Below are positions 7,167 through 12,859 of a stretch of DNA of 15,703 nucleotides, in pieces. This DNA comes from Candidatus Altimarinota bacterium (GTDB taxonomy: Bacteria > Patescibacteriota > Gracilibacteria > UBA4473): the NCBI GenBank assembly GCA_905478675.1, contig CAJQJI010000130.1, positions 1-15,703 on the forward strand. Reading direction: 5' to 3'. Below the pieces are notes generated by a model. That model was not told the origin of the DNA and ran no database searches. It saw only the letters and a list, made by a program, of their open reading frames with translations. The first letter of the stretch is position 1. Every line of letters begins with the position of its first letter. The position numbers and the translations under genes were made by a program.

Positions 7167-8054
7167 ATGCCTTTAAGTGACTTGTTTTCGCCTCTAAAAC
7201 GCCAATTCGGACTTTTTTCTATCGTCCTACTCGTGGTAAGTCTTGGGGTATATGCGCTATTTCAATTACTACCAGAAACCCAAAAAACAACGGTTTATTT
7301 TAGTCTTAAGCCGGTCCTAACCGAAAGTCAGGCCCCTACTTTTGACCATGCAGAAAGTACGATGAAAATGGCTGAAGCGATGTCTGGGTGGGCTAAAAAT
7401 CCACAATTCCGTGAAGACATTGCGAGCGAAGCCGGCGTGGTAATTAGTAACTTCAAAAGAAAATTAGCCGCCCGAAAACAAAATTATATCAATGTATTTT
7501 GGACCCTAAAATTACAAGACGAGGAGATTCAACACCGAGATAAAGTCGTTGCCGCCTTACTCAGTCAAATCGATAAACGTTTTATTGAATTAAACACGGC
7601 CAGTCGAGCACCATATGCAATGACGGCCCCAGAAGTTTTTTCTGAAGCGCAAAGCCTACCAACTTGGGCTCTAGTCGTAGCTTCACTTTTGTTCGGTTTA
7701 AGTTTTGCCACCGTAAGCGCTTATGCCAAAGAGGCGCTTGGGGGGAAGGTTAGTTTTAACGCACAGTTAAAAGCCCTTTTCTTAGACAGCCCGATCTTAG
7801 TTATGCCTGAAAAATTAGGAAAGCATGACGAAAAACTGCTTGAACAATTTATTCTCACCTTTGAATCACCACGTTTAATTGGCACCTTTCCTGCGAGTGA
7901 AAAACACTTTGCTTTGTCGCCCGCCGATACCATAAACCATACGTCCGACACGCCTTTACTGCTCGTAAAACTAGGAGAAACCACGCTAAACGAACTCGAA
8001 AATCTAAAAGCCATTTTTGGCGAAAATTTAGGTCTAATTGTTTTTAATCAATAA
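7167..8054 (+). CDS. Wzz-like two-TM membrane protein with a degenerate kinase-like tail
   Basis: Two hydrophobic segments (about 15-35 and 165-187) enclose an external domain of about 130 residues with helical stretches, the topology of polysaccharide co-polymerases (Wzz, and the membrane part of Wzc/CapA). The C-terminal about 105 residues are cytoplasmic. Their end, from LLLVKLGETTLNELENL near 263 to GLIVFNQ, resembles the last strands of BY-kinases and related P-loop proteins. There is no Walker A motif and the domain is about half the usual size, so it should not hydrolyse ATP. A role in controlling glycan chain length is inference. The gene sits between purF (2-base gap) and purM (one-base TAATG overlap), an unexpected place, and is surely co-transcribed and probably translationally coupled with both. 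Alternative: an unrelated two-TM protein. Confidence 0.65.
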   Translation: MPLSDLFSPLKRQFGLFSIVLLVVSLGVYALFQLLPETQKTTVYFSLKPVLTESQAPTFDHAESTMKMAEAMSGWAKNPQFREDIASEAGVVISNFKRKLAARKQNYINVFWTLKLQDEEIQHRDKVVAALLSQIDKRFIELNTASRAPYAMTAPEVFSEAQSLPTWALVVASLLFGLSFATVSAYAKEALGGKVSFNAQLKALFLDSPILVMPEKLGKHDEKLLEQFILTFESPRLIGTFPASEKHFALSPADTINHTSDTPLLLVKLGETTLNELENLKAIFGENLGLIVFNQ

Positions 8055-9139
8055 TGAATCATAGTTACGCCAGTGCCGGAGTAGATATTGAAGCCGGTGA
8101 CACGGCGAGTAAAGCCGCCTACCAAAATGCTAAAAGTACTTTTAGCAGTCGTAAAGGATTAATTGGCGAACCCTTTGCCCTTGAGGGCGGATTTAGTGGG
8201 GCACTTGATATGGGAGACTATCTACTCATTCAAAACGATGACGGTGTAGGCACAAAACTCGAAATTGCTGAACGCACTGGAATGTATGAGACTTTAGGTG
8301 CAGATTTGTTATGCATGGTAGCCGACGACGCTATTTGCGTCGGGGCTGAAACCATTTCTATTACCAACACTTTTGACGTCCCAAAAGTAGACCCTGTAGC
8401 GATAAAAACGTTAACCACTGGTTTAGCCACGGCCTGTATTAAAGAAAAAATAGTTATACCTGGAGGCGAAATTGCCGAACTAAGTAACGCTTTAAATCGG
8501 ATGGTTTGGAATGCTACCGCCGTTGGCGTCGTAAAAAAAGAGAAATTTATTACCGGACAAAACATTCAAGCCGGCCAAAGTATTATTGGTTTAAAAGGAC
8601 GCGTTATTCGTTCTAACGGGACTTCGTTGGCTCGAAAGGTGTGTGAGTCCGCTTTTGGTGAAAAATGGCATAACGAACCTTTTAATAAAACTCAGTCTTG
8701 GGGCGAAGTCTTGCTAACGCCTTCAAAAATATTTCACCGATTGCTACTCGACACGGTTTTAGGTGATTTTGAAAGTGACCGTAAATTTACCGTCCATGGT
8801 TTAGCCCACATTACTGGCGGTGGCGTGCCCGGTAACCTACCGCGTATTTTGCCTGATGGACTCGGCGCTGATTTACCCAATCTTCATGCCCCGCATGAAG
8901 CGGTTAAAGAACTCCAAGTACTTGGCAACTTAGATGAAAAAGAATGTTATCGAACCTGGCACTGTGGTACGGCTATGATGCTTGTCTGTGACGAAGCCGA
9001 ATCCCAAGCCATTTGCCAAGCCCTAAACCACGTTGACCCAGAAGTTGAGGCAAAAGTAATTGGAAATATTACTAAGACACCAACCATAAATTTAACCTCT
9101 CAATTTTCTGGGAAAAAATTAGAATTTGATTTAGAGTGA
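8054..9139 (+). CDS. purM: Phosphoribosylformylglycinamidine cyclo-ligase (AIR synthetase), divergent
   Basis: Converts FGAM to AIR with ATP in purine synthesis, in the cytosol. Family motifs run in order: AGVDIEAG (8-15), DDGVGTK (62-68), GGEIAEL (137-143, in place of the usual GGETAEM), RSNGTSLARK, HITGGG (252-257) and a C-terminal ECYRTWHCG where EMYRTFNMG is typical. Length, 361 aa, is slightly above the usual 345-350. Several loops differ from classical PurM, for example ISITNTFD where the family has LFFLDY, so this is a divergent branch; retention of the Gly-rich nucleotide loops argues for activity. The ATG overlaps the stop of the Wzz-like gene and the stop is TGA, which shows that TGA is a stop in this organism. 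It is third in the purF run. Confidence 0.93.
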   Translation: MNHSYASAGVDIEAGDTASKAAYQNAKSTFSSRKGLIGEPFALEGGFSGALDMGDYLLIQNDDGVGTKLEIAERTGMYETLGADLLCMVADDAICVGAETISITNTFDVPKVDPVAIKTLTTGLATACIKEKIVIPGGEIAELSNALNRMVWNATAVGVVKKEKFITGQNIQAGQSIIGLKGRVIRSNGTSLARKVCESAFGEKWHNEPFNKTQSWGEVLLTPSKIFHRLLLDTVLGDFESDRKFTVHGLAHITGGGVPGNLPRILPDGLGADLPNLHAPHEAVKELQVLGNLDEKECYRTWHCGTAMMLVCDEAESQAICQALNHVDPEVEAKVIGNITKTPTINLTSQFSGKKLEFDLE

Positions 9140-9190
9140 GAAATGCTCCAATAACGAGCGTTTTATAGTTCTTAATCCTTTTTAATCCTT

Positions 9191-9508
9191 ATGATTATCC
9201 AGTTCAACACCAACGATGTGACGTTTTTTGAGGACGACCAAGCTTATTTTGAAAAGCGCCTCAAAGATGTTAAACGATTTTTAGGAAGCGAAGCCGGTGA
9301 TAAAGATTCGGTTAAAGTGCATGTAACGCTCAACAAAAACCGACACAGCTCTGGTGAAAGATTTGAAGCCAAAGCCCATATGACATCACCCAACGGTGGA
9401 GACTTTATAGCTGAATCCAGCAGTGAAACCATTTGCGCGCTGGCAGATAAAATTAAAGATACCCTTGAAACGCAGGCTCGTAAATTTCATACCAAAAAGC
9501 TGGGTTAA
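9191..9508 (+). CDS. hpf: Short ribosome hibernation-promoting factor (RaiA/HPF family)
   Basis: A 105-residue protein with the HPF/RaiA pattern: an N-terminal beta strand (IIQFNTNDVTFFED), a helix ending in KRFLG, strands VKVHVTLNKN and RFEAKAHMTSPNGGDFIAES, then a helix ALADKIKDTLETQARKFHTKK. The family binds the decoding region of the 30S subunit and silences ribosomes in stationary phase or starvation. It lacks the C-terminal dimerisation domain of long HPF, so it would act like short HPF or RaiA. The ATG at 9191 has no Shine-Dalgarno sequence; TATAGT at 9164-9169 is a possible -10. It starts 51 bases after purM and ends just before a strong terminator, so it is either the last gene of the purine run or has its own promoter. 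Confidence 0.8.
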   Translation: MIIQFNTNDVTFFEDDQAYFEKRLKDVKRFLGSEAGDKDSVKVHVTLNKNRHSSGERFEAKAHMTSPNGGDFIAESSSETICALADKIKDTLETQARKFHTKKLG

Positions 9509-9534
9509 AAAACTAAAAAGGTATTTTAATCTAA

Positions 9535-9566
9535 AAAAAAACCTCGCCGTTTAGCGAGGTTTTTTT
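9535..9566. terminator. Strong bidirectional terminator
   Basis: Perfect 13-bp stem, AAAAAAACCTCGC pairing with GCGAGGTTTTTTT, around a 6-base loop. The A and T flanks give a T run on either strand, so it serves both hpf (+) and the convergent surface-protein gene (-). Confidence 0.95.
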
Positions 9567-9587
9567 GATTCAAACTTTAGATTTAAT

Positions 9588-10391
9588 TTAACTAGATTTC
9601 TTTCGACCAAAGAAGCCAAAAACAAAAGTTAAAACAAACATCATTAATCCAGCCAACAAAAACAAACTCTGAGAAGGACCTGTTTCAGATAAACCACAAT
9701 TAAGCGGCACTGTAACGGCTCCAGCTTCTGGCGTTGAAACACTTAAGGCCGTCATTTCAGCACAATCTTCAAGCACTCGAACAAAAAACGTAAACGCTTG
9801 CGTACAAGGGGCTTGGTGTGAATATGCTGGGTAAACAATCGTTCCATTTTCACGAACCCCAAAACCCGTGTTTGTAAATTCAACCACAGATTCAATCCCC
9901 GCTACATTAATAGAAGGTACATAATTTACAACGTCTTCAGTATCAGAAGTAAGCGTAATTTCATAACGAAGTACATCACCAGGACGAGCCCCTGATTGTG
10001 TGGCATCAACATTATCTTGTGACACGTTAACAACTGACAACGTCACCTCAGATGAAGTCGGCAATGAAGCCACGGTTGGAGTAATCGCACTACTTTGTAG
10101 AGTTTCATCTGGAATTGATTCAATTTGATCCTCAACCATCGGTTCATTCATTGGTTCAACCAGCGAGGCCTCTTCTTCCATTGGGTCTAGAGCTTCTTCA
10201 GCCCCTACCTCTCCCCCACTTTCTTCTAAAAAAGAATCCAAATCACTGAAAAAATCACCACCAAAAAGATCATCTTCTTCAGCCATTACAGAAGAATCTT
10301 CTTCCTCGATTAAAACCTCTTCTTCCTGCGCTAGTACAGGGCTTACCAACAAACTAAACATAAGGGCGAAACCGAGAAATTTTGTATTCAT
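9588..10391 (-). CDS. Sortase-type surface protein with acidic stalk and DUF11-like domain
   Basis: Signal peptide 1-21 (cleavage VLA-Q), then a very acidic, Glu-rich, low-complexity stalk (about 22-95). A beta-rich domain of about 90 residues follows (about 110-200) with the pattern GARPGDVLRYEITLTSDTED, typical of the DUF11/conserved-repeat adhesin class. The C-terminus is a cell-wall sorting signal: LSETG (234-238), a 20-residue hydrophobic segment, then RKK. This is an LPXTG variant with Ser in place of Pro, so a sortase should cut between Thr and Gly and attach the protein to the envelope. Three cysteines lie in the beta domain and before the motif. The 64-base gap to recO allows its own promoter, but I see no good -35/-10 pair. 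No sortase gene is in the window. Confidence 0.85.
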   Translation of the reverse strand: MNTKFLGFALMFSLLVSPVLAQEEEVLIEEEDSSVMAEEDDLFGGDFFSDLDSFLEESGGEVGAEEALDPMEEEASLVEPMNEPMVEDQIESIPDETLQSSAITPTVASLPTSSEVTLSVVNVSQDNVDATQSGARPGDVLRYEITLTSDTEDVVNYVPSINVAGIESVVEFTNTGFGVRENGTIVYPAYSHQAPCTQAFTFFVRVLEDCAEMTALSVSTPEAGAVTVPLNCGLSETGPSQSLFLLAGLMMFVLTFVFGFFGRKKSS

Positions 10392-10455
10392 TGACGAAAA
10401 AATGTGAACAAGTCTCTGTAATTGTTCCAGAAGCCTATTAGAGCGTCAATCTTTT

Positions 10456-11121
10456 TTAATGATTTTTGATAACCGTGATTAAAAAAGCTTGTAAAATAAC
10501 TAAATCATGTTCTGAAAATTGTTCATATTTATCAACCAAGTCGGAGGCCTCTACTCGTCTAAACCATTCGAGAATTTGTCTTTGCTGATTTGTAAGCGAT
10601 AAAGCCCCTGTTTGGGGTTCAAGCGTAAACACCAGTGTCACTGGATGCACCCAAATGGCTGAACGCACACTATCAAAGCGCGGCAAAACACCACTATGCC
10701 ACATTAACTTTGTATAGAAAAAAACTTCAATAACTCGTAACGGCATTGACTGCATCGTCCAAACCTCATGCAATAGCTGAACCACTTCTGGAACCGTTTT
10801 TTCTTCGGGGCAAAAAGTAGTGGTATGTTCTAAGGCTTCAAAGCCAAATTGCATTCGTTCGTAACTGGCTAAATAGGGCGAAAAATCATTTAAGGTTTTT
10901 ACCTGTTTCAATTTAAGACTGTTTTTAGGCTGAGCTAATTCTAATTCAAGCCAGCGAAAGTAATCGAGTTCTGCCGCTTTTTTTTTAGAACGTTGTAATT
11001 TACTTCCAAAGACCTTTATTTTCCCCTGCTCAGCCGTTAAAAAGGTTAATAAAGTGTCATCATTAGCTAATGGTATTTTTTGCAATAACCACCCGCGAGC
11101 CGTGTGCAGCCTAACCGTCAT
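10456..11121 (-). CDS. recO: DNA repair protein RecO
   Basis: Recombination mediator: with RecR it loads RecA on SSB-coated single-stranded DNA in the RecF pathway. The N-terminal OB fold is recognisable (GWLLQKIPLANDDTLLTFLT, then EQGKIKVFGSKLQRSKKKAAEL), followed by the strand that pairs with DYFRWLELELAQ. The rest is the helical domain, including CPEEKTVPE near 105 and LLHEVWT. Only one cysteine is seen in that part, so the zinc site of some RecO proteins is absent. Length, 221 aa, is close to the family's usual 240. The ATG overlaps the TAA of ftsX by one base (TAATG), so translation is coupled. The partner recR is not in the window. Confidence 0.85.
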   Translation of the reverse strand: MTVRLHTARGWLLQKIPLANDDTLLTFLTAEQGKIKVFGSKLQRSKKKAAELDYFRWLELELAQPKNSLKLKQVKTLNDFSPYLASYERMQFGFEALEHTTTFCPEEKTVPEVVQLLHEVWTMQSMPLRVIEVFFYTKLMWHSGVLPRFDSVRSAIWVHPVTLVFTLEPQTGALSLTNQQRQILEWFRRVEASDLVDKYEQFSEHDLVILQAFLITVIKNH

Positions 11122-11981
11122 TACGCTTCGAAGTGCCCCGTTAAATAACGCTTAATGGCAATCCATGCACCGAGCACCCCGACGCCCATGGCCACCAATA
11201 ACTCATTCCAAAGCACAAAATTCCACCAGTATTCAAAAATTTCACCGCCTAAATTCTGTCCTGGTAAAAAATCTATCTCACGTAAAGCCAAAACAAACCC
11301 AAAACCAGAAATCACCCAAGCGACGACCCCAAGTAACATGCCTTCCCATAAATAAGGCCCGGCAATAAAAACCGTATCAGCCCCAACTAAACGGGCGACA
11401 AACACTTCTTGCCGACGCGAGAATAAAACCACTCTAAAGGTGTTTACGGCCAAAGCGATACCGCCCAAAATAAATAAAATTATAAGCCAAAAGGTCGCTT
11501 GCTCAACCGTATCACGCAGACCAAGCAGACGCTCAACCAGCGTTACAAACTCTCGTTCCGCTGCAAAGTCCCACTCCCCGATCACTTCGCTATAACGCAC
11601 ACTTTTAAGCAGTTCAAAAACGCCAGAAACTTCTCGCAGGCTAGAGAACTTAACATAAAGGAGCGGTGGATTTGAAAAATTTAAAAACTCTTCAGCTGGA
11701 ATTACAGACGTTTCTACCTGAAATTTATTACTTAAATCATTCTGGAGGGCTTCTAAGTTAAACACTTCATAGGGTTCTTCCAGTGGCACTCGAAAATCAG
11801 CCCGACTTTCTAAGTTTTTAAGTGAATAATCTGTAAAAAAATAAAGCGCAAAAATAAAATTCAGTAAAAATAAAATCAAGGCGCCAAGTAAAATGGTGGT
11901 ACTCGACAAAAATTTATTACGCACGAGTTGCACCGAGCCCTCGCGAGCGCTTCGCCAAATTAAATTTTTCCAGTGTTCCAT
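11121..11981 (-). CDS. ftsX: Cell-division ABC transporter permease-like protein FtsX
   Basis: FtsX pairs with the ATPase FtsE at the division site and activates peptidoglycan hydrolases across the membrane. The protein has the family layout: TM1 about 25-48; an extracellular domain of about 110 residues containing the ECD sequence LLYVKFSSLREV; then three TMs at about 163-185, 205-235 and 258-278 with NTFRVVLFSRRQEVFVARLVGA between TM2 and TM3, the FtsX signature. At 286 aa it is of normal size. It starts at an ATG with TACTAT eight bases upstream and no Shine-Dalgarno sequence. Unusually no ftsE precedes it: the upstream DNA is a non-coding block and tRNA-Glu on the other strand. It is followed by recO with a one-base overlap. 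Confidence 0.9.
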   Translation of the reverse strand: MEHWKNLIWRSAREGSVQLVRNKFLSSTTILLGALILFLLNFIFALYFFTDYSLKNLESRADFRVPLEEPYEVFNLEALQNDLSNKFQVETSVIPAEEFLNFSNPPLLYVKFSSLREVSGVFELLKSVRYSEVIGEWDFAAEREFVTLVERLLGLRDTVEQATFWLIILFILGGIALAVNTFRVVLFSRRQEVFVARLVGADTVFIAGPYLWEGMLLGVVAWVISGFGFVLALREIDFLPGQNLGGEIFEYWWNFVLWNELLVAMGVGVLGAWIAIKRYLTGHFEA

Positions 11982-12093
11982 ACCGTTCTATAGTAATAAC
12001 TTTTCAAATTCCGTGCACCTTTAATAATTCCTCTATTTAGTTTAAGCCTGTTTCCATAAAGCTTTAGAGGCTATTTAGCGAACGAAAGTATGG

Positions 12094-12122
12094 TTGAATT
12101 TTAGGCCGTTTTAATGTATAAT
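12094..12122 (+). promoter_or_regulatory. Consensus sigma-70 promoter without a downstream gene
   Basis: TTGAAT (12094-12099), 17-base spacer, TATAAT (12117-12122). The nearest downstream gene is tRNA-Glu, which has its own promoter 112 bases farther on; the first ATG, at 12114, opens only a 10-codon frame. Confidence 0.6.
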
Positions 12123-12233
12123 AAGCTATTAAAACGCGTTATTTAAATAAGCGTAAACCAAGTGGAGCCTAACATTTACAACCACCGCCAGAGGCTTTAA
12201 CGAGTATCTTTTTATTAAAGATCAAAAAATAAT

Positions 12234-12261
12234 TTGACCCGCGTCGCGGACTTTCTAATAT
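12234..12261 (+). promoter_or_regulatory. Promoter of tRNA-Glu
   Basis: TTGACC (12234-12239), 16-base spacer, TAATAT (12256-12261). The predicted start lies about 6-7 bases before the mature 5' end of the tRNA. Confidence 0.75.
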
Positions 12262-12274
12262 GTGTCGGCTAAAC

Positions 12275-12349
12275 GGCTCGTTCGTCTAGTGGTTAGGACG
12301 CCGGATTTTCATTCCGGTAACAGGAGTTCGATTCTCCTACGAGCTACCA
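12275..12349 (+). tRNA. tRNA-Glu (anticodon TTC)
   Basis: The cloverleaf is complete. The acceptor GGCTCGT/ACGAGCT has a G-U first pair, and the D-arm has GTC/GGAC-type pairing. The anticodon stem CCGGA/TCCGG has loop TTTTCAT (TTC), and the T-arm AGGAG/CTCCT has loop TTCGATT. Discriminator A and CCA are encoded (12346-12349). It is followed immediately by a strong terminator and then by fragments of itself. Confidence 0.97.
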
Positions 12350-12392
12350 AAATTCTTCAGATAGCATTTCATGCTATGTGAAGAATTTTTTT
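12350..12392 (+). terminator. Strong terminator of tRNA-Glu
   Basis: Arms AAATTCTTCA and TGAAGAATTT (10 bp), a G-G mismatch, then ATAGCAT/ATGCTAT (7 bp) around a 3-base loop, followed by a T run on the plus strand. Confidence 0.9.
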
Positions 12393-12429
12393 ATTGCCCC
12401 TAAGGGCAATGTCGAACTCCAGGAGTTCG
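12393..12429 (+). repeat. Two adjacent hairpins, one built from the tRNA-Glu T-arm
   Basis: ATTGCCC/GGGCAAT with a 4-base loop (12393-12410), then CGAACTCC-A-GGAGTTCG (12413-12429). CAGGAGTTCG at 12420-12429 repeats tRNA-Glu 12321-12330 exactly. Confidence 0.65.
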
Positions 12430-12494
12430 CAAGCCGTCCCATGAGGCACGAATGACTTTTAGGCTTCCTTCGTTCGAACGAAGTGAGATAAGAA
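12430..12494 (+). repeat. Insert-like block with palindrome, shared with the tRNA-His debris
   Basis: It contains ATGAGGCACGAATGAC (12441-12456), close to ATGAGGAACGAAGTGAC in the tRNA-His debris, and the perfect 16-base palindrome CTTCGTTCGAACGAAG (12468-12483). GAACGAAGTGA at 12476-12486 also recurs at the tRNA-His locus. Confidence 0.55.
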
Positions 12495-12509
12495 GATTCT
12501 CCTACGAGC
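12495..12509 (+). repeat. tRNA-Glu 3' fragment 2
   Basis: GATTCTCCTACGAGC is identical to bases 12330-12344 of tRNA-Glu (right half of the T-arm plus acceptor); the CCA end is not kept. Confidence 0.75.
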
Positions 12510-12577
12510 CCGCCTTTCTATGGAATCTCGCAGGGCATTTGTTTTTTGAGTGCCAGAGTCACGGAGCGCAGCGGAGT

Positions 12578-12593
12578 ATTCTCCTACGTGCCA
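12578..12593 (+). repeat. tRNA-Glu 3' fragment 3
   Basis: ATTCTCCTACG matches the tRNA-Glu T-arm/acceptor junction and is followed by TGCCA in place of AGCTACCA. GGAG lies just before it (12573-12576). Confidence 0.5.
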
Positions 12594-12687
12594 ACACTTT
12601 CTCAACCTATAGATTCTATATTTTTTACTTTAACGTCATGAAGCACATGACCTGCGGCACAGAAAGACAGAGGGAAAAACTAAGACC

Positions 12688-12715
12688 TAGATTCCCGCCG
12701 GCGCAGGAATGACAA
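12688..12715. repeat. REP-like element (ATTCCC...GGAAT class)
   Basis: ATTCCCGCCGGCGCAGGAAT (12691-12710), followed by GACA, is an imperfect inverted repeat. It has the form of dispersed ATTCCC-N-GGGAAT intergenic repeats known in several bacterial groups. Copy number in this genome is unknown. Confidence 0.5.
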
Positions 12716-12833
12716 ACCTCCGCGTTTGCCTTCCCGACGTACATATTGGCTGTTAATGGAGGGCGCTTTTAACGGAAGGTTAAACCCCTCAAATGAGATA
12801 TCTTTTTCATAATTTGAAAGCAAATCCCCCTCC

Positions 12834-12849
12834 CCCCTTTGACAAGGGG
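12834..12849. repeat. C-rich hairpin downstream of the antiporter gene
   Basis: CCCCTT-TGAC-AAGGGG, preceded by more C runs (from 12826). It lies 11 bases past the antiporter stop. With no T run on the minus strand it is a poor terminator and looks more like a dispersed repeat. Confidence 0.5.
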
Positions 12850-12859
12850 TCCGTTAAGT

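Larger units (their letters stand above)
11982..12274. other. Intergenic region upstream of ftsX and tRNA-Glu
   Basis: The 293 bases contain no gene. A consensus plus-strand promoter (12094-12122) and the tRNA-Glu promoter (12234-12261) are the clear signals. A hairpin ACGC(g)TTAT-TTAA-ATAAGCGT (12133-12153) and a possible pseudoknot (arms GTGG/CCAC and AGCCT/AGGCT at about 12161-12195) lie between them. Confidence 0.5.
12350..12859. other. 510-base non-coding block downstream of tRNA-Glu
   Basis: It holds the tRNA terminator, hairpins, three tRNA-Glu-derived segments and two dispersed-repeat-like elements. An 86-codon open frame inside it (12452-12712) runs straight through the tRNA fragments and hairpins and is not a credible gene. 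Confidence 0.7.

Noticed and set aside
11155..11368. Two overlapping plus-strand open frames opposite ftsX
   Set aside because: They mirror FtsX transmembrane coding sequence and give Pro/Lys/Thr-rich products without features.
12452..12712. 86-codon plus-strand open frame downstream of tRNA-Glu
   Set aside because: It runs through tRNA fragments, a palindrome and a REP-like hairpin and its product looks like translated non-coding DNA.
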